Source of the DNA: Mariniblastus fucicola
GTDB taxonomy: Bacteria; Planctomycetota; Planctomycetia; Pirellulales; Pirellulaceae
Reading direction: 5' to 3'
DNA length: 64,000 nt
NCBI RefSeq assembly: GCF_008087665.1
Contig: NZ_CP042912.1
Coordinates: 4,650,001-4,714,000, forward strand
Shown: positions 27,423 to 36,020 of the stretch, one piece after another
Layout: each line of letters starts with the position of its first letter
How positions within the stretch are numbered: the first letter of the stretch is position 1
Position numbers and translations under genes: made by a program
Notes under the pieces: generated by a model
Seen by the model: only the letters and a program-made list of their open reading frames with translations
Databases searched by the model: none
What the model was told of the DNA's origin: nothing

Positions 27423-28799
27423 ATGAAGTTTAAAGTTGCCTTGGTTGCGATCGTCGTGGTCGGTGCGATTGCAGCGTGCTTTCTGATTCCGTCCCCGAAC
27501 GAAAATTCCGTTGAGAGTCTTCGCGATGTGGTGGCGTATGTCGATCCGGAGGTCTACTACAACAGCGACATGGTGCAACGCCTGCAGAGCTCCGAAGCCG
27601 GGCAGGGGATGGCGATTCTGCCGAAGCAGGCCGAACTGGATCTGCGGTCGCAATCGCCGTCGCGTGAGCCAAACTTCATTTTTCAAGCCGGGTTTGTAGG
27701 ACCGGAAACCTGCAAGGAGTGCCACGCGGACTATTACGATGGCTTCGTCCAGACGGCTCACTATAAAACATCCGCGTTGGCGGACGGGAGTTCGATTCGC
27801 GGATCCTTCGCCGACAACGAGAACGTGCTGAACACGAAACGCAATGGATTCCGTTATCAGCTGACCAACGAAGAAGGCCAACACTTTCAAAAGCTGCTGA
27901 TCGACAAAAACGGCAGCACTTACGAACACTCGTGCCGCTTCGACATCGTGACCGGTTCCGGAAACGTCGGTCAGACCTATCTGTACTGGCAAGAGAATTC
28001 GTTGTATCAGTTGCCGATTTCGTGGCTGTCGAAGGGTGGCTGGGTGAACAGCCCCAACTACCCCGACGGACTGGCGAATTTCGCCCGACCGATTCAGGAC
28101 GGTTGCATGAGCTGCCATGCGACGATGGTTGAGTTCGATTCCGAAAGTGTGAATGTTGCGAATCCGAAGAACATGATCCTGGGGGTGACTTGTGAACGAT
28201 GCCACGGGCCGGCTGAATCGCATGTGAAGTTTCACCGCGCGAATCCTGAGGCGGCGGAATCAAAGTTCATCGTGCATCCCAACGACCTTCCGCGCGAGCG
28301 TTTGAATGACATTTGTGCTCAGTGTCATTCGGGGGAGAGCAAGACGTTGAATTCGACGTTCAACTTTCGACCCGGAGATTCGATTCACGATTACAAGAAG
28401 TTCAAGCTGAATCCCGGCGTGGTTGGCAGCGTGCATACGGCGAACCAGTATCCCCGGATGACCAAGAGCACGTGCTATACGGAGTCGGACACGATGAGTT
28501 GTGCGACGTGTCACAATCCGCATCAGGACGAGCATGGGCGGTTGGAGCTGTTTTCCAGTCGTTGCATGAAGTGTCATGAGTCGAGTGATTGCGGAAAGTT
28601 CCCCGAACATGGGGCTCGCATCGAGTCGAATTGCATTGATTGCCACATGCCGAAAAAGGATGATACGAATCTGAAGTTCGAGACCACTTCGGCTTCGATT
28701 TTCCCTGAGATCAGAGATCACTTCATTCGCATCGATGCGGACGCGACGAACAAGGTGTTGGAAGCGTGGGCGGCGGAGGGAGCCGAGGCCAGGAAGTAG
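27423..28799 (+). CDS. Seven-heme c-type cytochrome, membrane-anchored
   Basis: 458 aa from the ATG at 27423, with GGAGG eight bases upstream deciding the start. An N-terminal membrane helix (VALVAIVVVGAIAACFLI) anchors a periplasmic domain with seven CxxCH heme sites: CKECH, CMSCH, CERCH, CAQCH, CATCH, CMKCH and CIDCH. The SCHATMVE and CERCHGPAESHVKFH contexts and a late CHNPH resemble the octaheme/cytochrome c554-type families that act on nitrogen compounds or shuttle electrons. No catalytic CxxCK site is visible, so electron transfer is the safest reading. No redox partner lies nearby. Confidence 0.9.
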   Translation: MKFKVALVAIVVVGAIAACFLIPSPNENSVESLRDVVAYVDPEVYYNSDMVQRLQSSEAGQGMAILPKQAELDLRSQSPSREPNFIFQAGFVGPETCKECHADYYDGFVQTAHYKTSALADGSSIRGSFADNENVLNTKRNGFRYQLTNEEGQHFQKLLIDKNGSTYEHSCRFDIVTGSGNVGQTYLYWQENSLYQLPISWLSKGGWVNSPNYPDGLANFARPIQDGCMSCHATMVEFDSESVNVANPKNMILGVTCERCHGPAESHVKFHRANPEAAESKFIVHPNDLPRERLNDICAQCHSGESKTLNSTFNFRPGDSIHDYKKFKLNPGVVGSVHTANQYPRMTKSTCYTESDTMSCATCHNPHQDEHGRLELFSSRCMKCHESSDCGKFPEHGARIESNCIDCHMPKKDDTNLKFETTSASIFPEIRDHFIRIDADATNKVLEAWAAEGAEARK

Positions 28800-28845
28800 G
28801 CACGACGCGTGGTTGCTGCAGTCGCGATAGGTGCATTTGGACGTT

Positions 28846-28900
28846 GGTAGTACCGGCTTTAGCCGGAAGACGTGTGGTTTCCGCCTGAAGGCAGGACTAC
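28846..28900. repeat. Dispersed palindromic repeat, copy C
   Basis: TACCGGCTTTAGCCGGAAG and TTTCCGCCTGAAGGCAGGACTAC. It shares both halves with 17956-17997 and 19467-19517. It begins about 45 bases after the cytochrome gene and could form a stem in its transcript. Confidence 0.6.
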
Positions 28901-29033
28901 GAACGATGGGTTCGAATGCAATGGACGCCGGGTGAGTGAGCCAACGGGCTCGCGGACGTTGCCGCAGGGACGGACGTGTGGTGAATCATTCGGTGGCGTA
29001 TGTGGAAGTTGCGGACGTGTGGTGAATCTCTCG

Positions 29034-29156
29034 GAAGTTGCGGCTGGCAGATGAACCACTGGCTGGCACACGCAGAAGTTGCGGTTGGCAGATGAATCAC
29101 TCGCTGGAGCACGCGGAAGTTGCGGTTGGCAGATGAACCACTCGCTGGCGCTTCGG
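29034..29156 (+). repeat. 41-bp tandem repeat
   Basis: Three units start with GAAGTTGCGG at 29034, 29075 and 29116, with consensus continuing TGGCAGATGAACCACTCGCT. A partial unit begins at 29005. The last unit runs into the dispersed motif ACTCGCTGGCGCTTCGG. The 390 bases between the cytochrome and the next gene hold only repeats. Confidence 0.8.
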
Positions 29157-29189
29157 GCTTGTATTGGGTGCTTTGTATTGCGGCCGTCG

Positions 29190-30209
29190 CTAGAAACCGA
29201 TTCGCACTTCGGCACCGACCGCGACGTGAGACTTGAACGCGGCGGCGAGCGAGTCCACAATGTTGCTGGCGACCATCGACGCCTGGCCATACTTCTCTGC
29301 CGCGAAATCTCCCGCGCGACCGTGAATGTGGACCGCCATCACGGCGGCATCGAAAGCGTCATAGCCTTGGCCGATCAGCGACGTAACAACGCCGGTCAGC
29401 ACATCGCCGCTTCCGCCGGTCGCCATCCCCGCGTTGCCCGTGTCGTTGCGGTACTCCCGCGAGCCATCGGTCACCAGCGTCCTGTGCCCCTTGAGCACAA
29501 TGATGCAGCCCTGATCCGCAGCGAACTTGACCGCCGCGGCTTCCATCTCGCCGCGTTTCGAAAACTCGGTGTTCGCGAGATTGGAAAACTCTCCCGGATG
29601 AGGCGTCAACACCGTGGCTGACTTTCGGTTCTTGATCATCGAATGGGTTTCGGCCAGCAGATGGATTGCGTCGGCATCGATAACGATCGGTTGCGACAAT
29701 TCGAGGATCGCTTGCAGGAAATACCGATCGACTTCGCGCCCCATCCCTGGACCGATCGCGACGACATCGGCGACTTTTAACTGCTGCTTCAAGTCCTCCG
29801 GGACTGACGAGAAATGCCCATCGCTGTCACGGCAGGGCACCGTCATCACGCACGGATCGAATCCGGCGACGACTTCGGCAATGGTCTCGGGAACCGCCGC
29901 GGTAACCAGACCGCTGCCGCTGCGCAGCGCCGACATGGCAGCCAACGAAATCGCTCCGGCCATGCCTCGCGAACCGCCAACCAACAGTACGCGACCAAAG
30001 TCTCCTTTGTGAGCATCGTCGGGCCGCGGTTTCAACGCCGGGATGCCAACCTCGCTGGCCACCGACGCGACCACGATGTCGTCTTCGGACAGGGTCTCGA
30101 GCACGACGACTTCTTTACCGTCGCCGAACACCAGATCAATCAGCTGATTGAGGCTGATGCGGCCGGAACGAAAGTGGCGTGCGTGTTGTTCGAATTGGTG
30201 ACGTTTCAT
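29190..30209 (-). CDS. nnrD: ADP/ATP-dependent NAD(P)H-hydrate dehydratase
   Basis: 339 aa from the ATG at 30209; the frame extends 41 codons further but would overlap the argG leader. The ribokinase-like carbohydrate kinase fold is visible: GRVLLVGGSRGMAGA, AIGPGMGREVD, VIDADAIHLLAE, TVLTPHPGEFSNL, and the nucleotide/anion site NAGMATGGSGDVLTG with catalytic Asp. It repairs NADHX and NADPHX back to the normal cofactors. The epimerase half (NnrE), fused in many bacteria, is missing here. Divergent from argG with starts 74 bases apart. Confidence 0.92.
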   Translation of the reverse strand: MKRHQFEQHARHFRSGRISLNQLIDLVFGDGKEVVVLETLSEDDIVVASVASEVGIPALKPRPDDAHKGDFGRVLLVGGSRGMAGAISLAAMSALRSGSGLVTAAVPETIAEVVAGFDPCVMTVPCRDSDGHFSSVPEDLKQQLKVADVVAIGPGMGREVDRYFLQAILELSQPIVIDADAIHLLAETHSMIKNRKSATVLTPHPGEFSNLANTEFSKRGEMEAAAVKFAADQGCIIVLKGHRTLVTDGSREYRNDTGNAGMATGGSGDVLTGVVTSLIGQGYDAFDAAVMAVHIHGRAGDFAAEKYGQASMVASNIVDSLAAAFKSHVAVGAEVRIGF

Positions 30210-30282
30210 GTGGGCGGTTCCGATTTCGGTTACAATGCGAGCTTCTAAATATCTTACAGAAACCTCTTCAACGGAAGCGATA

Positions 30283-31497
30283 ATGAGCAGTTGCGTTTTG
30301 GCATATTCTGGCGGACTCGATACGTCCGTCATTCTTGGCTGGTTGATGGACGAAGGCTACGAAGTCCACGCCGTCTACGTTGATCTTGGCCAGCCCGGCG
30401 AAGACCGCCAACAGGTGCTCGATAAAGCCAACAATGCCGGCGCGGCGTCGGCTCGCATCGTCGACGTTCGTGAAGAATTGTGCCGCGATTACGCGTTTCC
30501 CGTGATGCAGTGGCAGGCAAAATACGAAGGGCCGTACTTGTTGGGGACTTCGATTGCTCGCCCATTGATCTCGAAAGTGATGCTGCAAGTCGCCAAAGAG
30601 GTCGGAGCGACAGCGTACGCGCACGGCGCGACCGGCAAGGGCAATGACCAGTGCCGTTTCCAGTTGGCGGCTGAGGCTCTTGAGTCCGGAATCACGATGA
30701 TTGCGCCGTGGCGGATCCAGAAATTCCGCGACATGTTCCCGGGACGTACGGAGCTGATCAAGTATTGCGAAGATCGCGGCATTCCGGTCAAGGCGTCGAA
30801 GGCCAAGCCGTACAGCAGCGATGAAAACTGTTTGCACATCAGCTATGAAGCCGGCGAGCTGGAGCGTTTGGACGTCAACGGCGTCGATTTGGTGGACTTC
30901 GGGATGGGCGTGTCGCCTCAGGAGGCTCCGGACGAATCAGAATCGGTCACAATCGATTTCGAATCGGGCGTCCCGGTTTCGGTTAACGGCGAGAAGCTTT
31001 CGGCGCTTGGCGTTGTTGAAAAGCTGAACGAGATCGGAGGCCGCAACGGGGTGGGCCGCATCGACATGGTGGAAAACCGTTTCGTGGGCATGAAGAGCCG
31101 CGGCGTGTATGAGTCGCCCGGGATGACGGTGCTGTACGAGGCACATCGCTATATCGAGCAGTTGGCGATGGATCGGGATTTGATGCACCTTCGCGATCGA
31201 CTGGCTCCGGAAGTCGCCGAGATGGTGTATTACGGTTTCTGGTTCTGTCCAAAGTTCGATGCCTTGCTGGCGTTCAACAAGGAGGCTCAGAAAGTCGTCA
31301 CCGGCAGCGTGACCATGGAGCTGTACAAGGGCAACATGATGGTTTCCAACCGCACCAGTCCGAACAGTCTGTACGACGAAGACATCGCCACGATGGAAGG
31401 CGGCGGGTCGTATAACCAGGATGATGCGGAAGGGTTCTTGAGGATTCAGGGGTTGCCGGGGAGGGTCCAGGCGAAGGTGAATCCGAGAGAGTATTAG
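30283..31497 (+). CDS. argG: Argininosuccinate synthase
   Basis: 404 aa from the ATG at 30283 (GGAAG upstream). The N-type ATP pyrophosphatase P-loop SGGLDTS is followed by GYEVHAVYVDLGQ, the YAHGATGKGNDQCRF substrate loop, and AKPYSSDENCLHISYEAGELE. The enzyme joins citrulline and aspartate in arginine synthesis. Length is normal. No other arg gene is in the window. The sequence right after the stop is the first GGTTTTCGGTGTGTGG-type repeat. Confidence 0.97.
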   Translation: MSSCVLAYSGGLDTSVILGWLMDEGYEVHAVYVDLGQPGEDRQQVLDKANNAGAASARIVDVREELCRDYAFPVMQWQAKYEGPYLLGTSIARPLISKVMLQVAKEVGATAYAHGATGKGNDQCRFQLAAEALESGITMIAPWRIQKFRDMFPGRTELIKYCEDRGIPVKASKAKPYSSDENCLHISYEAGELERLDVNGVDLVDFGMGVSPQEAPDESESVTIDFESGVPVSVNGEKLSALGVVEKLNEIGGRNGVGRIDMVENRFVGMKSRGVYESPGMTVLYEAHRYIEQLAMDRDLMHLRDRLAPEVAEMVYYGFWFCPKFDALLAFNKEAQKVVTGSVTMELYKGNMMVSNRTSPNSLYDEDIATMEGGGSYNQDDAEGFLRIQGLPGRVQAKVNPREY

Positions 31498-31530
31498 GTT
31501 TTCGGTGTGAGGTTTTCGGTGTGTGGTCGC
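31498..31530 (+). repeat. Dispersed GGTTTTCGGTGTGTGG repeat, outer copy
   Basis: Two direct units (GGTTTTCGGTGTGAG and GGTTTTCGGTGTGTGG) immediately after the argG stop. The same motif recurs inverted at 32047-32087, again at 45458-45532, and inside imuB at 46943-46978. Confidence 0.75.
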
Positions 31531-31644
31531 AAGCGGATGCATGCCTAAAAAAGTTAACGCAAGTTACAGACCCCTGACTCAGCGGGCTCATTCCAGTGAC
31601 CATCGACTTGGCGACGGCGTTACAATTGGGAGCGTTGAACCCAT

Positions 31645-32087
31645 CGGTTTTCGGTTTTAGGTGTGTGGTTAAAGGCGGCAGAGTCCGGATAATGGCGTAT
31701 CGATCGTTTGAAGATTTGGATGTTTGGAAACGAGCCTGCCAACTTGCCGTATCGGTCTATGAACAGACTCGCAATTGGCAGGACTGGGGATTGAAAAGCC
31801 AGCTGGAGCGTGCGTCTGTTTCCATCGCATCGAATATTGCCGAAGGAAGCGAACGTGGCGGCAAGGACTTCATTCGTTTCTTACGCATTGCAGCAGGCTC
31901 TGCGGCGGAAGCTCGTACACAAATTTACATTGCGAAGCGAATTGGACTAATCAATGAAGAAGATTTCGAATCGCTGATCCATGAGTCAAAAGGTATCTCG
32001 AAGATGCTCACCGGCTTGATAAAGTCGCTATCATAGATCGCGTCGGACCATACACACCGAAAACCGTAAACCGTAAACCGAAAACCG
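31645..32087 (+). repeat. Inverted repeats framing the four-helix-bundle gene
   Basis: The left copy (31645-31670: CGGTTTTCGGTTTTAGGTGTG) and the right copy (32047-32087: TACACACCGAAAACCGTAAA with further CCGTAAACCGAAAACC units) are inverse to each other. They enclose one gene of 114 codons. The right copy runs up to the ATG of the ABC permease gene and occupies its ribosome-binding region. Confidence 0.7.
31692..32036 (+). CDS. Four-helix-bundle protein (23S rRNA intervening-sequence protein family)
   Basis: 114 aa from the ATG at 31692. The family (PF05635/TIGR02436) is recognised from FEDLDVWKRACQLAVSVYE, LKSQLERASVSIASNIAEGS, the ERGGKDFIRFLRIAAGSAAE block and the final helix. Proteins of this fold are encoded in 23S rRNA intervening sequences, and the Avd proteins of diversity-generating retroelements share it; many are free-standing with unknown roles. 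Here there is no rRNA gene and no reverse transcriptase. The gene is enclosed by inverted repeats of a family that also occurs in the imuB region. Probably nucleic-acid binding, by family only. Confidence 0.92.
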   Translation: MAYRSFEDLDVWKRACQLAVSVYEQTRNWQDWGLKSQLERASVSIASNIAEGSERGGKDFIRFLRIAAGSAAEARTQIYIAKRIGLINEEDFESLIHESKGISKMLTGLIKSLS

Positions 32088-32088
32088 G

Positions 32089-33768
32089 ATGCTCGAAAAC
32101 CCCGTCCTTCAACGCGAACTGCTCGTCAACTTGCGGATGCCGCGTGCGTTCTGGTTGCTGCTGATCTACCAGGCGGTGCTGGCAGCAGTGGTCTACTTCG
32201 CGTGGCCCAAAGAAGATGTCCGCATCGACATGACGGACAGCAACAACTCGGTCGGCAACCTCGTCGACATGGTCTTCCTCGGGCAATACCTGCTGGCGTC
32301 GCTGATGGCGCCCAGCTTTGCGTCGACCGCGATTTCCGGCGAGAAAGAGCGGAAGACTTACGAAATGCTGCTGGCCAGCCCGATTGTTCCGCAGTCGATC
32401 GTGATGGGGAAACTGGTCGCAGCGCTGACGCATCTGGCGATTCTGATTTTTGCTTCCCTGCCAATCGTCATGCTGTGCTTGCCGCTGGGAGGCGTCTCGT
32501 TTTACGAAGTCATTGCGGCTTACGTGGCCTTGATATGCGCCGTGATCACGTTCGGCATGATCAGCGTGGCTTGCGGTAGTTTCTTTTCACGCAACAGTTC
32601 GTCGCTGGTCGTTTCCTATCTGGTGATTCTGCCGTTGGCGATCGCTGGAGTCCTGTTTTGGCAATCGCTAAGCAATTTCGGCACAACGCGTTTCAATCTT
32701 GCGATCACGGTCATCCCCGGGCTGGCCGCGGCGATCGTGATTTTCCTTTTCTACATCGTCAGTGCCCGCATGCTGTACCCGCGAGACATGGGTAGCGAGG
32801 GGAAAGAGGTCATCGATCCGGATCAGGAGGCCGAAGAAGCGATCGGCTTGGTGATTCAACGCGATCAGTTCCCGGATCGCCTGTTCGCGCCGCCGAAGCG
32901 TGAGACGCTGATGAAGGACGGCACGAATCCGGTTTACGACAAAGAGATGCGGAGTGAGATTTTCGGGCAAGGCACTTTGATGTTGCGTCTGGCGATTCAG
33001 ATCAGCATGCTGCTGGCGATCCCGATGATGGCGATCTTTCTGTACATCTGCAAAGACCTCGCGCCGTGGTACATCTCGTATGTGATCCTGTTCAACATTT
33101 TGATCGGACCGGTGTTTTCTGCGGGAAGCGTCACCAGCGAACGCGAACGACAGACTCTGGATCTGTTGCTAACGACCGTGATTACGCCGTGGGAAATCCT
33201 GTGGGGCAAACTGCTCTCGAGTCTGCGAGTTTCGAGCGTGCTGTCGTGTTTTTTGCTTTGGCCGCTACTGTTGGCGATCCCGTTGGTGCCCGAGTACTTG
33301 TCCAACTTGCCGACCATGATTGCCTATCTGATCATCTTTTGCCTGACCTGCCTGACGACTTCGGTGCTGGGGCTGTTTTGTTCGACCGTGTTCGGGAAAA
33401 CGATTACCTCGCTGATCGCGACTTACTCGATCATTCTGTTTCTATACTTGACGCCATTGGCGACCAGCTATTTTGCTTACGAATATTTCCCGGACGCACC
33501 AGCCACGCCGGCGGTTTACGCGTCAACAGTCACCAGTCCGTTTGCGGCCTCGTTCGCGATGCCGCTGTACGTCGATGACTTTCACAACATGACGATCGAC
33601 TGGAGTCCGCGCGGTTCCAAGGAGCCCGGTTTTCTGCGATATCGACTCAGTGACCTGGCTCATTTCGGTGGCTACGTTGGTTTCACTGTTCTGTTCAACG
33701 CGGTACTGCTTGGCTTGATGGTCTGGATGTTCAATTCGAGGTGGCGAGTTTCGTCGTCCGGAAACTGA
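32089..33768 (+). CDS. ABC-2 type transporter permease (tandem duplicated)
   Basis: 559 aa with about twelve hydrophobic segments. Two homologous halves each carry the ABC-2 signature after the second segment: SGEKERKTYEMLLASPI near residue 85 and TSERERQTLDLLLTTVI near 350, each followed by a GKL motif. So two permease units are fused in one chain. The ATPase subunit is not adjacent and must be elsewhere. No ribosome site is visible, because the 5' side of the ATG is repeat sequence. Substrate unknown. Confidence 0.88.
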   Translation: MLENPVLQRELLVNLRMPRAFWLLLIYQAVLAAVVYFAWPKEDVRIDMTDSNNSVGNLVDMVFLGQYLLASLMAPSFASTAISGEKERKTYEMLLASPIVPQSIVMGKLVAALTHLAILIFASLPIVMLCLPLGGVSFYEVIAAYVALICAVITFGMISVACGSFFSRNSSSLVVSYLVILPLAIAGVLFWQSLSNFGTTRFNLAITVIPGLAAAIVIFLFYIVSARMLYPRDMGSEGKEVIDPDQEAEEAIGLVIQRDQFPDRLFAPPKRETLMKDGTNPVYDKEMRSEIFGQGTLMLRLAIQISMLLAIPMMAIFLYICKDLAPWYISYVILFNILIGPVFSAGSVTSERERQTLDLLLTTVITPWEILWGKLLSSLRVSSVLSCFLLWPLLLAIPLVPEYLSNLPTMIAYLIIFCLTCLTTSVLGLFCSTVFGKTITSLIATYSIILFLYLTPLATSYFAYEYFPDAPATPAVYASTVTSPFAASFAMPLYVDDFHNMTIDWSPRGSKEPGFLRYRLSDLAHFGGYVGFTVLFNAVLLGLMVWMFNSRWRVSSSGN

Positions 33769-33788
33769 CCCGTTTAATTGGAGCCGAC

Positions 33789-34616
33789 ATGAAGAAGCCC
33801 GGATTCGTTTTGCTGTTGATGTTCGCAGGCAGTCTTCTGTTTGCTCCGACGTCGAATGCTCAGCAGACGCCCGACCCGTTTTCCGATACGACCGGTGAAA
33901 AGGCAGGCGATACGGAAACCGCTGCTGACAAAATCCCGCCAGGGGTTGATGTTTACATGGGTCGCCGGGTCGCCCAGACGATGGGACATCAGGGAGCCGA
34001 CTGGCTGATTCGCGATGAGCGGGAACGTGAAGAACGTTGCTCGTTGATGCTGGCGAATCTGGGAATCAAACGCGGGATGACGATTTGCGATATGGGCTGC
34101 GGCAACGGGTACTACTCGTTGCAGATGGCGCAGCTGACCGGGAAAAAAGGCTACGTCGTTGGCGTGGACGTGCAGCCTGAAATGCTGTCGCTGTTGCGCA
34201 ATCGCATGGAAGAGCAGGGCGTTGAGAACATCATTCCCATTCTGGGCTCGTACCACAATCCGCACTTGCCGGAAAACATGGTGGACTTGATTCTGTTGGT
34301 TGACGTGTACCACGAGTTCTCGCACCCCGAACAGATGCTGGCCGCGATGCGAAAGAGCCTCAAGCCGGATGGGCTGGCGGTGTTTTTGGAATACCGCAAG
34401 GAAGACCCGGATGTGCCGATCAAACTGCTTCACAAGATGACCAAAGCACAGGTCAACAAGGAGCTAACGGCAAACGGATTCAAGCTGGTCAAAGAGTACG
34501 ACAAACTCCCGTGGCAACACATGATGTTTTTCGGGAAAGACGAAGCCTGGGATAGGGCCCAGGGCGACGCGACCGGTGCCGAACCTCAGGACGAAGCCGC
34601 AGGCTCAAACAAGTAG
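33789..34616 (+). CDS. Class I SAM-dependent methyltransferase with signal peptide
   Basis: 275 aa from the ATG at 33789. The N-terminus (MKKPGFVLLLMFAGSLLFAP, cut after SNA) is a Sec-type signal. The body has Rossmann methyltransferase motif I (ICDMGCGNGYYSLQMA), motif II acidic VVGVDVQPEM, and motif IV/post (LLVDVYHEFSHPEQML, LKPDGLAVFLEY). SAM is cytoplasmic, so export is puzzling; see findings. It starts 20 bases after the permease and may be cotranscribed. It overlaps the convergent kinase gene by 12 bases. Confidence 0.88.
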   Translation: MKKPGFVLLLMFAGSLLFAPTSNAQQTPDPFSDTTGEKAGDTETAADKIPPGVDVYMGRRVAQTMGHQGADWLIRDEREREERCSLMLANLGIKRGMTICDMGCGNGYYSLQMAQLTGKKGYVVGVDVQPEMLSLLRNRMEEQGVENIIPILGSYHNPHLPENMVDLILLVDVYHEFSHPEQMLAAMRKSLKPDGLAVFLEYRKEDPDVPIKLLHKMTKAQVNKELTANGFKLVKEYDKLPWQHMMFFGKDEAWDRAQGDATGAEPQDEAAGSNK

Positions 34617-35177
34617 GCGGACTTGATCCAACAGGTTTGCGACTTCGGATGGATTTCGCAACCTCACGAAGTGGACTCCGGCGGGTGGATTGCTTTTGAG
34701 GGCAGAGTATCGTTTCTTCAGCCGGCGGTACGACATGGCCGTCCACAGAATCATCGAATCTTTGCTGAAGAAAGTCTGGCGAAACGACTCGCGGTTCCCG
34801 GTTCCTGGCCACAGCTCTTTTTGAGTCCACGATCGATTCACCGCCCGACAGACGGCGCGGTACATGTTGATCGAAAACGGCATGTCCAGCCAGACGATCA
34901 TCGTGGCTCGGGACCATTTGAGATCAAACGTTTTGCTGTGATAGTTTCCATCAAGCACCCAGCGAGGACCGGCGATCGCGTCAGCAAGTCGCTCTCGAAA
35001 AACTTCCGGCTCGGCCTCGGTCCAATTCGGCTCGTGATAGAGCGAGTCCATTTCGACGTAGGGAGAGTCGAGAATCGCGGCCAGCTGTTTGCCGAAAGTT
35101 GATTTTCCGCAGCCGCTGGTTCCGACGAGGTTGATGCGTTGGAGATCAGCCAGCGTTAATTGACGCGACGCGGTCAT
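34605..35177 (-). CDS. P-loop kinase-like protein (adenylate kinase / topology modulation type)
   Basis: 190 aa. Walker A is GTSGCGKST (residues ~19-27), followed by the SPYVEMDSLYHEPNWTE segment and WVLDGNY, typical of the small P-loop proteins annotated as adenylate kinase-like or FlaR/topology modulation proteins. An IVWLDMPF strand and an arginine-rich lid follow. The substrate is not established for this subfamily. Tail-to-tail overlap of 12 bases with the methyltransferase gene; tRNA-Val lies upstream on the same strand behind a terminator. Confidence 0.85.
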   Translation of the reverse strand: MTASRQLTLADLQRINLVGTSGCGKSTFGKQLAAILDSPYVEMDSLYHEPNWTEAEPEVFRERLADAIAGPRWVLDGNYHSKTFDLKWSRATMIVWLDMPFSINMYRAVCRAVNRSWTQKELWPGTGNRESFRQTFFSKDSMILWTAMSYRRLKKRYSALKSNPPAGVHFVRLRNPSEVANLLDQVRLLV

Positions 35178-35192
35178 GGCTCACGAATCCCA

Positions 35193-35232
35193 TAAAAAAA
35201 GCACTGCCAGACATCAAATGCCTGAAAGTGCT
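35193..35232 (-). terminator. Terminator downstream of tRNA-Val
   Basis: On the minus strand an AGCACT...AGTGCT base stem with an inner CAGGCAT/ATGTCTG stem is followed by seven T. It lies directly after the tRNA gene and ahead of the kinase gene. Confidence 0.75.
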
Positions 35233-35239
35233 TTGTTAG

Positions 35240-35313
35240 TGGGCGCAAAGGGACTCGAACCCCTGACCCCTTCGGTGTAAACGAAGTGCTCTAGCCAACT
35301 GAGCTATGCGCCC
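35240..35313 (-). tRNA. tRNA-Val (anticodon TAC)
   Basis: The minus strand folds as a 74-nt cloverleaf. The acceptor arm is GGGCGCA with TGCGCCC, discriminator A. The anticodon stem CTTCG/CGAAG encloses TTTACAC (anticodon TAC), and the T-arm contains GGTTCGAGTCC. The terminal CCA is not encoded. Confidence 0.95.
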
Positions 35314-35427
35314 GATCAATCCGAACAAGAATACTGACTTGTTGCCAAATTTCAATCGGTGTCGGACAAAAGATCGGCATTTCCGAGAGCATACTTTGAA
35401 GAAAATCCGGATTCCTGCGTTCTGCAG

Positions 35428-35667
35428 CTACCGAGGCAACGACTTCTCGGGCAACTCGAACTGCGGAGACATCTTCGAACCCGCTTCTGTGAACTTCAAC
35501 CACCACACCATCGAGTCCGATTCTCCGGCCGGCTCGCTGTCCGAATCCCGGACCGTGAACGGATGGGCACAGTGACGACAGGCGGACCTTCGGCCGAGAA
35601 CTTCGATAGGGAACTGGCTGGTGCGGTCGCAGTTCGGGCAGCAACTGGTAACGAAAAGATGGTTCAT
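35428..35667 (-). CDS. Small zinc-ribbon protein
   Basis: 79 aa, with GGGAGA seven bases before the ATG. Two knuckles, CPNC and CRHC, are spaced for a zinc ribbon (TSCCPNCDRTSQ ... RRSACRHCAHPFTV). The second half is acidic and featureless. Ribbons of this sort with no further domain are common in planctomycetes; function unknown. Confidence 0.7.
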   Translation of the reverse strand: MNHLFVTSCCPNCDRTSQFPIEVLGRRSACRHCAHPFTVRDSDSEPAGESDSMVWWLKFTEAGSKMSPQFELPEKSLPR

Positions 35668-36020
35668 GGCATTCTCCCAACATCAACTTAGTGGATTCGA
35701 GTCAGGTGGACCAAGGGGAGTTTCAACGGCAACGGATTGACGGCAGCAAATTGGCGGCGGCAGATTGGCGGCAGTAGATGACAAACAAGTCTGTCACAGG
35801 TTTGAATAATGGGACGGGCTAGCATCACGCAAATCAAAACCTCGCCGCGCCGACATTGGAGTTCGCAAATTGCGATAGCCAAACCGACAGCCCATAACCG
35901 ACAGACTGAACGGCATCAGGCACAGAGACGAAACTACAAACGGCGAACGGCGAACGCCCGACGGCGAGCAAGCCCAAGCCAGACTTGCTTACTGCTGATC
36001 CGCACGCCTTCGCAAAATGC
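35668..36020. other. Intergenic region without a recognisable gene
   Basis: About 350 bases. It contains a short run of direct GGCGGCAG/TTGGCGGCAG units near 35750-35776 and nothing else I can name. Confidence 0.5.

Noticed and set aside
31692-32036. Intervening sequence of a 23S rRNA gene
   Set aside because: The protein family suggests it, but argG and an ABC permease flank the gene and no rRNA sequence is present.
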